Assembly: GCF_016862455.1 (NCBI RefSeq)
Contig: NZ_BOMZ01000123.1
Location: 1-32,917, forward strand
Reading direction: 5' to 3'
Source of the DNA: Actinoplanes utahensis
GTDB taxonomy: Bacteria > Actinomycetota > Actinomycetes > Mycobacteriales > Micromonosporaceae
Length of the DNA stretch: 32,917 bases
Shown here in pieces: positions 16,162-23,868 of the stretch. How positions within the stretch are numbered: the stretch's first letter is position 1; the number at the start of each line of letters is the position of its first letter. The notes below the pieces were generated by a model. It ran no database searches. It had not been told where the DNA came from and saw nothing but the letters and a program-made list of their open reading frames with translations. The translations under genes were made by a program, and so were the position numbers.

Positions 16162-17064
16162 TCATCGGAGGTGCGCCAGCCAGGAGCGGGGGCCGGCGTG
16201 GGAGACCCGGATCGCGGCGACGCGGGACGCGAAGGCGATCGCTGCCGGGAGATCGAGATCGCCGCGGGCCAGCGCGACGGCGAGCGCGCCGTGGAAGGCG
16301 TCCCCGGCACCCGCGGTGTCGACCGCGGCCACCGACGGCACCGGGACCCGGCCGGTGGCATCGGGAGCACTGAACCAGCGGACCGGTTCCGGCCCGTGCG
16401 TGATCACCACATGGGGAGCGGCGACGGCGGCGGCGGTGGCCGCGTCGTCGTCACCCCCGGTGCCCGTGTCGTCATCACCGGCGGGGGCCGGGTCGTCGTC
16501 ACCCGCGGCGGCCGGGGAGCACGCCGGGTGGCGGAAGTCGCCGGAACAGGCGACGACCTCGGCGTACGGGAAGACGTCCGTGAAGACCGGCCGCCAGCTG
16601 CCGGCGTCGACCAGCAGACGGCGTGCGGAGCGGGCGGCGGCGACCGCGAGTGCCGGGTGATGGCCGTCGACCAGGGTGAGGTCCGCGTCGGGCAGGCCGC
16701 CGGGTGGGACGGCCACGGCGCGGTTGCCGGCGTTACGGCTCACGATCGTTCGTTCGCCGGTGGCGGCGAGCACCGTCACGGCGGAGACCGGCGGGGGTTC
16801 CGGTGAGCGCGGATCCGCGTCGATCAGGGTCACGCCGTGGGCGGCCAGGTCGGCCCGCACCAGTTCGCCGAGCGGATGTGACCCGACCGCGCTGATCAGG
16901 GTGACCTCGGCGCCGAGGGCGGCCGCGGTGACCGCCGCGTTGGCTGCCGGGCCGCCCGCCGCCACTTCCACCGAGGCGGACTGGACCTTCTCGTCGATGC
17001 CGGGGAACCGGGCCACCCGCTGCACCACGTCGACAGTGGCGAGGCCGACGAAGAGGAGGGGCAT
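16162..17064 (-). CDS. PfkB-family carbohydrate kinase with acidic repeat insertion
   Basis: A 300-aa sugar or nucleoside kinase. The first signature region is GGPAANAAVTAAALG and the second is DTAGAGDAFHGALA (249-262), whose Asp255 is the catalytic base; the fold is otherwise standard. Residues about 188-211 are three 8-residue units each starting GDDD (24-bp units), inserted in the C-terminal half near the ATP site. Start ATG at 17064, 6 bp after the miniprotein stop, so translation is probably coupled; no strong ribosome binding site. The substrate (ribose, fructose-type or nucleoside) cannot be told from the sequence. Confidence 0.9.
   Translation of the reverse strand: MPLLFVGLATVDVVQRVARFPGIDEKVQSASVEVAAGGPAANAAVTAAALGAEVTLISAVGSHPLGELVRADLAAHGVTLIDADPRSPEPPPVSAVTVLAATGERTIVSRNAGNRAVAVPPGGLPDADLTLVDGHHPALAVAAARSARRLLVDAGSWRPVFTDVFPYAEVVACSGDFRHPACSPAAAGDDDPAPAGDDDTGTGGDDDAATAAAVAAPHVVITHGPEPVRWFSAPDATGRVPVPSVAAVDTAGAGDAFHGALAVALARGDLDLPAAIAFASRVAAIRVSHAGPRSWLAHLR
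16444..16515. repeat. 24-bp coding tandem array in the PfkB gene
   Basis: Three 24-bp units, the GTCGTC words starting at 16444, 16468 and 16492, encode GDDDPAPA, GDDDTGTG and GDDDAATA on the minus strand. Confidence 0.8.
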
Positions 17065-17070
17065 CGCGGG

Positions 17071-17229
17071 TCAGCCGTTGGTGAGCTCGGTGAAGAAGGT
17101 GCCGATGTTGCTGAAGATGTCGGCCACGCCCTGACCGAGGCTGCGGGCCACCTCGGCGGCCGGTGCCGGGTTGGTGCCGATCCAGAAGACGAGCAGGAAC
17201 ACCAGGATCCAACCCAGAACCTTCTTCAT
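17071..17229 (-). CDS. 52-residue single-span membrane miniprotein
   Basis: A small protein: two Lys, then a hydrophobic helix (VLGWILVFLLVFWIGT), then an amphipathic segment (EVARSLGQGVADIFSNIGTFFTEL). The ATG at 17229 follows GGAGG at good spacing, so the longer in-frame start (17286) is rejected. It is co-directional with and 6 bp upstream of the PfkB kinase, so it is first in a two-gene unit. I believe similar small proteins of unknown role are widespread in actinomycetes; the function is not known to me. Confidence 0.75.
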   Translation of the reverse strand: MKKVLGWILVFLLVFWIGTNPAPAAEVARSLGQGVADIFSNIGTFFTELTNG

Positions 17230-17342
17230 CGGGTATCGATCCTCCGCATGCCGGGTCGCCGGGAACGCCATCCAAGATCGTGGCACAGGGGCACGGCGGC
17301 CCGCAGGTCGGCGCGCCGTGCCTGAGAATACTCACAGCGAAC

Positions 17343-17391
17343 TGGAAGTAGCTTTCTTTTGGGAGTTACTGTCATTTCATGGCTACTTCCA
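17343..17391. promoter_or_regulatory. 10-bp inverted repeat around the exporter start codon
   Basis: TGGAAGTAGC (17343-17352) and GCTACTTCCA (17382-17391) are exact inverted repeats separated by 29 bp, with the ATG at 17379 just before the right arm. A separate TGAG-AATA-CTCA repeat lies at 17323-17334. These could be an operator for the TetR encoded downstream, or an mRNA hairpin around the start codon; the long spacer makes a classical TetR site less likely. Confidence 0.45.
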
Positions 17392-18893
17392 TGAAAGACG
17401 CCGCCACGCGCTGGTACGCGCTCGGTGCCCTCGTCCTCTGTTCGGTCGTCATCGGCCTGGACAGCACGGTGCTCAGCGTCGCGCTGCCGACCCTGGCCCG
17501 CGACCTCGGCGCCGACACCGCGGACCTGCAGTGGTTCACCACCTCCTATCTGCTGGTCCTGGCCGCCGCCCTGCTGCCGGCCGGCATGCTCGGTGACCGC
17601 TACGGCCGTAAGCGGCTCCTGCTGATCGCCCTGGTCCTGTTCGGATCGGCCTCCGCCGCCTGCGCCCACGCCCAGACCGCCGGCCAGCTCATCGCCGCCC
17701 GTGCCGTCCTCGGCCTCGGCTCAGCGATGATCATGGCGTTGATCGGCGCGGTCCTGACCGTCCTCTTCGGCGAGCGGGAACGCCCGCGTGCCCTGTCCAT
17801 CTGGGTCACCGCGAACGCCCTCGGCATCCCGCTCGGCCCGCTGCTCGGCGGCTGGCTGCTGGACGGGTTCCACTGGGGCTCGGTCTTCCTGATCAACCTG
17901 CCGATCGTGCTGCTCGGGCTGATCGCGGTCGCGGTGCTGCTCCCGGAGTCGCACGGTGACCGGCGGCGCCGCTTCGACATCCCCGGCATCGTGCTGTCGG
18001 CGACGGGGCTGGTCGTTCTCACGTACGGGATCATCGAGGCCGGGGAGCGGGGATGGGGTGACCCGCGCGCACTGGTGACCATCGCCCTCGGGGTGTGCGC
18101 GCTCGGCGCGCTGGTGTTCTGGCAGCGCCGCGCCGCCGAGCCGCTCATCGACCTGGCACTGCTCGGCGACCGGTCGTTCGCCGGGGGCACGATGCTCGCC
18201 ACGATCGCCGGTTTCGCGTTCTTCGGCCTGCTCTTCGCCCTGCCGCAGCTGTTCCAGGCGGTCGGTGGCGCGGACGCGTTCGGCACCGGGCTGCGCCTGC
18301 TGCCGGTGATCGGCGGCCTGCTGATCGGTGCCCGGGGCGGGGAGCGGCTCAGCTCCCGGATCGGCGCCCGGCCGGTGGTCTCGATCGGCCTGGCCCTGAT
18401 GGCGGCCGCCCTGGTGGCCGGGGCGGTGGCGCCGGTGGGTTACGGCTGGGTGGCCGCCTGGATCACGGTCGCCGGCATCGGTCTCGGTCTCGCCATGCCG
18501 ACCGCGATGAACATCGCGATCAGCGCCCTCGACGTGGGGCGCAGCGGGGTGGGCAACGCGCTGATCCAGGCGATCCGGCAGGTCGGCGGCGCGATCGGGG
18601 TGGCCGTCCTCGGCATGGTGCTGAACGCCGGATACCGGGACGCGGTTCAGGTCGGCGATCTCCCGCCGCAGGCCGCCGACACCGTGCGGGACAGCGCGGC
18701 CGGCGGAGTCGCCGTCGCCGGGCGCCTGGGCAGTGCCGATCTGCTCGCCGCGGTGCGGGACGCGTTCGGGCACGGGATGAGCCTGTCCCTGCTGGTCGCC
18801 GCCGCGCTGGCCGCCGGTGGCGCGGTGCTCGCCCTGGTGATCCTTCCGCGCGCTGAGCGGCCCGGGCCGGTGCTGGCAGAATCGGGGGTATGA
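17379..18893 (+). CDS. DHA2-family (14-TM) MFS drug exporter
   Basis: A 504-aa proton-coupled multidrug exporter of the EmrB/QacA type. Motif A is GMLGDRYGRKR between helices 2 and 3, and the antiporter motif C region is ANALGIPLGPLLGGW in helix 5; about 14 hydrophobic segments follow. Start ATG at 17379 with GGGAG 13 nt upstream; ATG at 17391 is an in-frame alternative. It overlaps the downstream tetR by ATGA, forming an operon in which the regulator is co-transcribed with its target, a common arrangement. The substrate cannot be predicted. Confidence 0.93.
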   Translation: MATSMKDAATRWYALGALVLCSVVIGLDSTVLSVALPTLARDLGADTADLQWFTTSYLLVLAAALLPAGMLGDRYGRKRLLLIALVLFGSASAACAHAQTAGQLIAARAVLGLGSAMIMALIGAVLTVLFGERERPRALSIWVTANALGIPLGPLLGGWLLDGFHWGSVFLINLPIVLLGLIAVAVLLPESHGDRRRRFDIPGIVLSATGLVVLTYGIIEAGERGWGDPRALVTIALGVCALGALVFWQRRAAEPLIDLALLGDRSFAGGTMLATIAGFAFFGLLFALPQLFQAVGGADAFGTGLRLLPVIGGLLIGARGGERLSSRIGARPVVSIGLALMAAALVAGAVAPVGYGWVAAWITVAGIGLGLAMPTAMNIAISALDVGRSGVGNALIQAIRQVGGAIGVAVLGMVLNAGYRDAVQVGDLPPQAADTVRDSAAGGVAVAGRLGSADLLAAVRDAFGHGMSLSLLVAAALAAGGAVLALVILPRAERPGPVLAESGV

Positions 18894-19489
18894 CCGCGCT
18901 CCCGACCAGCCTGCGTGAACGTAAGAAGGCGAAGACCCGGGCCGCGATCCGCGAGCACGCGATGCGGTTGTTCGAGGAACAGGGGTACGCCGCGACCACC
19001 GTGGACCAGATCGCGGACGCGGCCGAGGTCTCGCCCAGCACCTTCTTCCGGTACTTCCCCGCCAAGGAGGACGTGGTCCTCGCCGACGACCTGGACGAGG
19101 TCATGGTCCGTGTCTTCCTCGCGCAGCCGGCCGAGCTGGCGCCGCTGGACGCCATGATGCAGGCCGTGCGGGACATCTTCACCGGCATGGACCCGCAGGT
19201 GTGGGCGTTCGAGCGCCGCCGTCAGGACCTGATCTTCGGTGTGCCCGAGCTGCGGGCCCGGGCGATCCAGCAGATGACCGAGACCGTCGACCTGTTCGCC
19301 GGGGCCATCGCGCAGCGACAGGGCCTTCCGGCCGACCATTTCCCGGCCCGGGTCATGGCGGGCGCCGCGGTCGGAGCGATCCTGGCGATCATGCCGTCCG
19401 GGGTGGGCGCCCAGGGCGTCACTCCGGGTGATCACTCCCGGATGGAGCAGGCGCTGACCCTGCTGCGTGACGGTCTGCCACTGGGTTGA
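18890..19489 (+). CDS. TetR-family regulator, co-transcribed with the DHA2 exporter
   Basis: A 199-aa TetR repressor. The N-terminal HTH region is typical (TRAAIREHAMRLFEEQGYAATTVDQIADAAEVSPSTFFRYF), and the C-terminal ligand domain resembles the actinobacterial group with MftR-type C-terminal domains. The start ATG overlaps the exporter stop (ATGA). It is likely to regulate the exporter operon, responding to a small-molecule ligand. Its 3' end overlaps the convergent second tetR by 71 bp on the opposite strand. Confidence 0.92.
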   Translation: MTALPTSLRERKKAKTRAAIREHAMRLFEEQGYAATTVDQIADAAEVSPSTFFRYFPAKEDVVLADDLDEVMVRVFLAQPAELAPLDAMMQAVRDIFTGMDPQVWAFERRRQDLIFGVPELRARAIQQMTETVDLFAGAIAQRQGLPADHFPARVMAGAAVGAILAIMPSGVGAQGVTPGDHSRMEQALTLLRDGLPLG

Positions 19490-20006
19490 GCCCGAGCGCC
19501 GCCCGCGCCGATTCCAGGATCCGGCCGGACAGATCGGTGCCCTCGGTGGCCCGGGCCAGGAGCAGGGCGCCGACCATGGTGCTGAGGGCGGCCAGGTCCT
19601 CCTCGCCGCCGGTGCCGATCCGTCGGGCGAAACCCTCGACCCCTTCGGCGTACGCCCGCCGCGTCGCGTCCCCGCCGCCGGCCCGCGCCACGTCCCCGCC
19701 GAACCCGGCGGTCGGGCACCCGCCCCCGGGGTCGTCCCGGTGCGCCGTCGTCAGGTACGCGTCCATCAGGCCGGCGCGGTCCCGCATCCGGGCCGTCTGC
19801 TCGGCGAACGCGTCCGTCACCGCCTCCGCGACCAGGGCGTCCTTGGAGGCGAAGTGCTTGTAGAACCCGCCGTGGGTGAACCCTGCCTCAGCCATCACGT
19901 CGGCGACGCTCACCCCGGCGATCCCGCGCTCGCGGAACAGCCGGGCCGCCGTGGCCACGATCCGCTCCCGGTTGTGCGCGGCCTGCTCCTTCGACACCCG
20001 TCCCAT
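19419..20006 (-). CDS. TetR-family regulator, divergent from an SDR gene
   Basis: A 195-aa TetR repressor with a typical HTH (NRERIVATAARLFRERGIAGVSVADVMAEAGFTHGGFYKHFASKDAL) and a C-terminal domain resembling the regulators often found beside short-chain dehydrogenases or quinone reductases. Start ATG at 20006, seven bases after TATAGT, fits a leaderless mRNA; a GTG at 20015 would add three residues. The last about 23 codons overlap the convergent exporter tetR. Two operator copies lie between this gene and the SDR gene, one over this gene's own -10 box, so autoregulation and control of the SDR gene are likely. Confidence 0.93.
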   Translation of the reverse strand: MGRVSKEQAAHNRERIVATAARLFRERGIAGVSVADVMAEAGFTHGGFYKHFASKDALVAEAVTDAFAEQTARMRDRAGLMDAYLTTAHRDDPGGGCPTAGFGGDVARAGGGDATRRAYAEGVEGFARRIGTGGEEDLAALSTMVGALLLARATEGTDLSGRILESARAALGLNPVADRHAAGSAPAPSGSDHPE

Positions 20007-20017
20007 GCCCGCCACTA

Positions 20018-20037
20018 TAGATGAGGTGTGTCATCTA
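20018..20037. promoter_or_regulatory. Operator 1 of the tetR-SDR intergenic region
   Basis: TAGATGA-N6-TCATCTA, a perfect inverted repeat (extended by one base on each side), overlaps the TATAGT -10 box (20014-20019, minus strand) of the leaderless tetR start. Confidence 0.75.
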
Positions 20038-20052
20038 TTACCTGGCGCTCTT

Positions 20053-20072
20053 TAGATGATGTACGTAATCTA
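20053..20072. promoter_or_regulatory. Operator 2 of the tetR-SDR intergenic region
   Basis: TAGATGA-N6-TAATCTA, the same 20-bp layout as operator 1 with one mismatch in the right half-site, 35 bp away. It covers the TAATCT -10 box (20066-20071) that lies 7 nt before the SDR start. Confidence 0.7.
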
Positions 20073-20078
20073 AATCGC

Positions 20079-20753
20079 ATGGATCTCACCAGCGCAGTCG
20101 CCGTCGTCACCGGAGCCAACCGCGGTTTCGGCCGCCACCTCGCCACCCTGCTGCTCGACCGCGGCGCCAAGGTCTACGCCGCCGCCCGCAACCCGGAGAC
20201 CGTCGACCTGCCCGGCGCCGTCCCGCTCCGGCTCGACGTCACCGACCCCGCCTCGGTCGCCGCGGCCGCCGCCCTCGCCACCGACACCACCCTGCTGATC
20301 AACAACGCGGGTGTCGCCGCCGGCGGGTCCGTCATCGGCGGCGACCTGGCCGGCATCCGGCTCGACATGGAGACCAACTACTTCGGCACCCTGCACGCCA
20401 CCCGGGCCTTCGCCCCGGTGATCGAGGCCAACGGTGGGGGAGCCGTCCTCAACGTGCTGTCCGTGCTGTCCTGGCTGCACCCCGGCGGCTACGGCTCGTA
20501 CTCGGCGGCCAAGGCCGCGGCCTGGGCGCTCACCAACGCCACCCGCGAACTGCTCGCCCCGAGCGGCATCACCGTCACCGGCCTGCACGTCGGGTTCATG
20601 GACACCGACATGGCCGCCGACGTCCCCGCCGACCGCAAGAGCGACCCGGCGAAGGTCGCGGCGCTCGCCCTCGAAGCGGTCGCCCGCGGCGACGCCGAGG
20701 TCCTCGGCGACGACCTGTCCCGAGACGTGAAAGCCGCCCTGGCCACCCGCTGA
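20079..20753 (+). CDS. SDR-family NAD(P)-dependent oxidoreductase
   Basis: A 224-aa classical short-chain dehydrogenase. The cofactor motif is TGANRGFG (about 11-18), NNAG follows, and the catalytic Ser plus Y-S-A-A-K are present. Start ATG at 20079, 7 nt after TAATCT, indicates a leaderless transcript; a longer frame from 20028 would begin inside the operators. It is probably repressed by the divergent TetR. The substrate is unknown. Its last codons appear duplicated in the downstream DNA. Confidence 0.93.
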   Translation: MDLTSAVAVVTGANRGFGRHLATLLLDRGAKVYAAARNPETVDLPGAVPLRLDVTDPASVAAAAALATDTTLLINNAGVAAGGSVIGGDLAGIRLDMETNYFGTLHATRAFAPVIEANGGGAVLNVLSVLSWLHPGGYGSYSAAKAAAWALTNATRELLAPSGITVTGLHVGFMDTDMAADVPADRKSDPAKVAALALEAVARGDAEVLGDDLSRDVKAALATR

Positions 20754-21000
20754 CGGCGACGGCTTGTCCCGCGGTGAGGGCGGCGGCTTATCCAGCGGCG
20801 TGAAACCCGCCCTGGGCATCCGCCCTGGGCATCCGCCCTGGGCATCCGCCGAGGGCGGCGGCTTGTCCCCGCGGCGTGAGAGCCGTTCTGGCCACCTGCT
20901 GACGGCGGCGGCCGTGGGCGATGCGTTCCCTGATCATCTCTGTGCGCCAGAGCATCGACGGCAGTGGTTGAGAAGTATTTCCGCGGGGTAACGCGGCCCC
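20754..21000. repeat. Non-coding stretch with decayed duplications of the SDR 3' end
   Basis: No gene is supported. The words around the SDR stop (GACGACCTGTCCCGAGACGTG and the following GCCCTGGCCACCCGCTGACGG) recur in altered form at about 20755-20780, 20783-20850 and 20851-20910, including a second GCCACCTGCTGACGG. The second full copy contains three exact 13-bp units GCCCTGGGCATCC at 20809-20847. Confidence 0.7.
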
Positions 21001-22524
21001 ATGACGTCTCTCGCCGCCGAAGCGCCGATCACCGACGCCGGGACAGCGCAACTCGTTCTCGCCGCGGTGCTCGGCATCGCGGCCGTGGTCCTGCTGATCG
21101 CCTGGGCCAAATGGCATCCGTTCCTCGCCCTGATCACCGGCGCAGGCGTCCTCGGCCTGGCCGCGGGCGCCGCGCCGGGTAAGACCATCGACTCGTTCAT
21201 CGACGGTGTCGGCAACACGGCCGGCAGCGTCGGCGTGCTCATCGCGCTCGGTTCGATGATCGGCGGCCTGCTCGCCGAATCCGGTGGCGCCGACGGCATC
21301 GTGAACCGGATCGTCAACGGTGTCTCCGGAGCGGCCCTGCCGTGGGCCATGGCCGGCGTCGCGGCGCTGATCGGTTTGCCGCTGTTCTTCGAGGTCGGCG
21401 TCGTGCTGCTGGTGCCGATCGTGCTGCTGGTCGCACGGCGTACCGATGTGGGCCTGCTCCGCCTGGGCATCCCGGCTCTGGCCGGCCTCTCGGTGCTGCA
21501 CGGTCTCGTCCCGCCGCACCCCGGCCCGCTGGTCGCGATCGAGAGCCTGCAGGCCGACCTGGGCCTCACCCTGCTGCTCGGCCTGGTCTGCGCGATCCCG
21601 ACGGTGATCATCGCAGGGCCGGTCTTCGGCAACTTCATCGCCAAGCGGGTGCCGCTGCAGGTTCCGGCACTCGCCGCGGCCACCAGCGGCTCGTCGACCA
21701 GCGGCTCGTCTGGCAGCGGCTCGTCTGGCAGCGGCTCGTCTGGCAGCGGCTCGTCCGGCGACAGCCCCGTCGGGGGCCGCGACTTCGTGGACCGTGACGA
21801 CCTCGCCGACCCGGTCAACCCCGGCGCCTCCGTCGACGAGCAGATCGGCCCGCGGCGTAACCCCGGTTTCTGGGCCGCGGTGCTCACGGTGCTGCTGCCG
21901 GTCGCCCTCATGCTCGCCCGCGGCCTCGCCGAACTCTTCCTCGCCGAGGGCTCCACCGCCCGCGACATCCTCGAGGTGATCGGCGAGCCGGTCGTCGCGC
22001 TGCTGGCCGGCGTCTTCGTCGCCATGTGGGCCCTCGGGCACCGGGCCGGTTTCGACCGCAAGGAGACCAACGCCGTTCTCGGCGGCGCTCTCCCGCCGAT
22101 CGCCGGCATCCTGCTCATCGTCGCGGCCGGCGGCGGCTTCAAGCAGGTGCTCGTCGACGCCGGGGTGGGCAACGTGATCGCCGACGCCGCCCAGGACGCC
22201 AACATCAGCGCGCTGGTCCTCGGCTTCCTGGTCGCCGTCGGCATCCGGGTCGCCACCGGCTCCGCCACGGTCGCCACCATCACCGCCGCCGGCATCGTCG
22301 CCCCGCTCGCCACCAGCCTGGACCGGCCCGAGGTCTCGCTGCTCGCCCTGGCGATCGGCGCCGGCTCGCTGTTCTTCTCGCACGTCAACGACGCCGGTTT
22401 CTGGATGGTGAAGGAATACTTCGGCATGACCGTCGGCCAGACCATCAAAACCTGGTCGGTCATGGAGACGATCATCTCGGTGGTCGGTTTCGCCTGCGTC
22501 ATGCTGCTCTCCCTGGTCGTCTGA
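21001..22524 (+). CDS. GntP-family gluconate:H+ symporter-like permease
   Basis: A 507-aa permease of the GntP (gluconate/sugar-acid) family with about 12-14 hydrophobic segments; typical parts are LPLFFEVGVVLLVPI, GLVPPHPGP and FSHVNDAGFWMVKEYFG. Residues 230-253 are five GSSGS-type units in what should be the large cytoplasmic loop between the two halves, enlarging it. Start ATG at 21001 with no clear ribosome binding site. No gluconate kinase or GntR gene is adjacent, so it is alone. It is followed by an 11-bp hairpin. Substrate is likely a sugar acid. Confidence 0.92.
   Translation: MTSLAAEAPITDAGTAQLVLAAVLGIAAVVLLIAWAKWHPFLALITGAGVLGLAAGAAPGKTIDSFIDGVGNTAGSVGVLIALGSMIGGLLAESGGADGIVNRIVNGVSGAALPWAMAGVAALIGLPLFFEVGVVLLVPIVLLVARRTDVGLLRLGIPALAGLSVLHGLVPPHPGPLVAIESLQADLGLTLLLGLVCAIPTVIIAGPVFGNFIAKRVPLQVPALAAATSGSSTSGSSGSGSSGSGSSGSGSSGDSPVGGRDFVDRDDLADPVNPGASVDEQIGPRRNPGFWAAVLTVLLPVALMLARGLAELFLAEGSTARDILEVIGEPVVALLAGVFVAMWALGHRAGFDRKETNAVLGGALPPIAGILLIVAAGGGFKQVLVDAGVGNVIADAAQDANISALVLGFLVAVGIRVATGSATVATITAAGIVAPLATSLDRPEVSLLALAIGAGSLFFSHVNDAGFWMVKEYFGMTVGQTIKTWSVMETIISVVGFACVMLLSLVV
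21688..21759. repeat. 15-bp coding tandem array (GSSGS) in the GntP permease
   Basis: A first variant unit (21688-21702), three identical units GGCTCGTCTGGCAGC (21703-21747) and a partial fifth (21748-21759), all in frame. Confidence 0.9.
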
Positions 22525-22531
22525 TCAGGCA

Positions 22532-22566
22532 CGGCCCGGACGCGCGTGCCGCCGCCGTCCGGGCCG
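22532..22566 (+). terminator. Hairpin after the GntP gene
   Basis: CGGCCCGGACG (22532-22542) pairs exactly with CGTCCGGGCCG (22556-22566) over a 13-base loop, 8 bp after the stop. Confidence 0.75.
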
Positions 22567-22572
22567 CTCTGC

Positions 22573-22670
22573 GGTGTGCCGCCGGTTTCGGTGCGGGTGG
22601 TCTGCCGCCTGGTCGCACTGTGGTGTGCCGCCGGTTTCGGCGCGGCGGTCTGCCACCTAGCCGCCGCGCT
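22573..22670. repeat. 49-bp direct duplication
   Basis: GGTGTGCCGCCGGTTTCGG begins at 22573 and again at 22622, and the following TCTGCC(G/A)CCT is also shared. It lies between the GntP terminator and the convergent membrane protein gene. Confidence 0.7.
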
Positions 22671-22699
22671 GCCCGGGCCGGGTAGCCTGCCGGCCGTCG

Positions 22700-23152
22700 T
22701 CACGCCCGGGCCGGAACCGGGACGCGGAACCAGGCGTTCGCGGATGGAGTGAACATCAGCGTGACGCCGATCAGGACGGCCACGATGTGGACACCGCGGC
22801 TGACACCGAACGCCAGATCGGCTGCTCCGCTGTCGGCGATCAGGCGCGGCACCGCATTTCCTGCGGCCAGCCAGGCGATCGGATCGGCGACCAGGGAGGC
22901 GAGGCCGACCACGCCCAGCCCCACCGCCAGGGTGAGACGGGCCCAGCGGCGGCCCGCCCGCATCTGCCAGGCGACGGCGACCGCCACCACGAACACCGCC
23001 GTGCGGACCGCGGCGCCGCCCACGACGTCCCCGGTCAGCCCCTCCCGGGCCACGACGGAACAGGTCTCGAACACCCCCGCGCCCACGGCGACCAGCCAGC
23101 TACCGAAGGCCGCTCGCACGGCAGCCGGTGCACGTTCCCGTGAATTCCGCAT
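22700..23152 (-). CDS. Small four-span membrane protein
   Basis: A 150-aa protein of unknown function with about four hydrophobic segments (AFGSWLVAVGAGVF, AVRTAVFVVAVAVAW, ARLTLAVGLGVVGLASLV, GVHIVAVLIGVTLMF) and a short basic N-terminus. The ATG at 23152 is chosen; the frame extends to 23254, but that part is Arg/Ser-rich and overlaps the divergent promoter. The likely mRNA is leaderless, since no ribosome binding site is seen. Small membrane proteins of this build are frequent in Streptomyces and relatives without assigned role. Confidence 0.7.
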   Translation of the reverse strand: MRNSRERAPAAVRAAFGSWLVAVGAGVFETCSVVAREGLTGDVVGGAAVRTAVFVVAVAVAWQMRAGRRWARLTLAVGLGVVGLASLVADPIAWLAAGNAVPRLIADSGAADLAFGVSRGVHIVAVLIGVTLMFTPSANAWFRVPVPARA

Positions 23153-23262
23153 GCTCCGATCGTGCTCCGCGGCCCACCGCCCCGACATCCGGCGGGCTCT
23201 ACTCTTCAGGGTGGTGCCAGGTCTACTGCCGGACCAGCCCGCGAGCCGTAGCATCGACGGCC

Positions 23263-23868
23263 ATGCGGCTGAGCTATGAGAACGTGCTGGCGACCGGACC
23301 CTTCCCCAAGGTGCGCAGTGTGCTGGCGCGGGACCGGCAGCGAGCCGTCGTCGTCGAGCTCGGGGAGGACCGGTGGGCGGTCGTGCCCGAGGTTCGGTAC
23401 GGCGTCTCGTCCGCCAACCACCTGGCGTGCCGGATCAGTGAGGCGACCGGTGGACCTGCGGCGTCCTTCGAGGTGTACGACCCGGACCTGCTCTCCGTCG
23501 CGATCTTCCATACGGGCGGCAAGGTGCACGGTTACCACTCCGAGCAAGGACACACCATTACGAACTGGGACGAGAACGATGTGCCTTTCCTGATCGACCG
23601 GCTCGGCCGCGCCTACTCCGAGGACGAGCCGCGCCCGCACGGCCCGTACGGCGACGATCCGGCCCCCTTCACCCTGCTCGCCGCCGGGCCCGTCGATCAG
23701 GCCGCTCTCGGCACCGTGCTGAGCGGGCCGGGAGCCGCCGCGGCCCGGCATCACGATCTGCTGCGTCACCTGAGCCTGGACGTCCCCGCGCTGCGGATGA
23801 CTTTCGAGGAGGCGGCCGCCTCCGGCCTCGGCCGCGTCACCCCCGGACGCCTGCCCACCCGCACGTGA
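23263..23868 (+). CDS. Hypothetical soluble protein
   Basis: A 201-aa protein I do not recognise. It has well-formed segments (RLSYENVLATGPFPKVRSVL, VVVELGEDRWAVVPEV, ASFEVYDPDLLSVAIFHTGGKVHGYHSEQGHTI), suggesting an alpha/beta protein of actinomycete type. The ATG at 23263 follows TAGCAT by 8 nt, which fits a leaderless mRNA; an in-frame extension to 23128 is rejected. The C-terminal codons (GRVTPGRLPTRT) begin a chain of 58-bp duplications running downstream. Confidence 0.75.
   Translation: MRLSYENVLATGPFPKVRSVLARDRQRAVVVELGEDRWAVVPEVRYGVSSANHLACRISEATGGPAASFEVYDPDLLSVAIFHTGGKVHGYHSEQGHTITNWDENDVPFLIDRLGRAYSEDEPRPHGPYGDDPAPFTLLAAGPVDQAALGTVLSGPGAAAARHHDLLRHLSLDVPALRMTFEEAAASGLGRVTPGRLPTRT

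Noticed and set aside
13941..16370. 809-codon open frame antisense to htpG
   Set aside because: It is a shadow of the GC3 pattern of htpG; the translation is rich in Val/Leu/Arg/Gln/Asp without any fold signature, and htpG is intact on the other strand.
20788..22383. 531-codon open frame on the minus strand
   Set aside because: Antisense to GntP with composition of a shadow (Arg/Gly/Asp/Gln) and no family motif.
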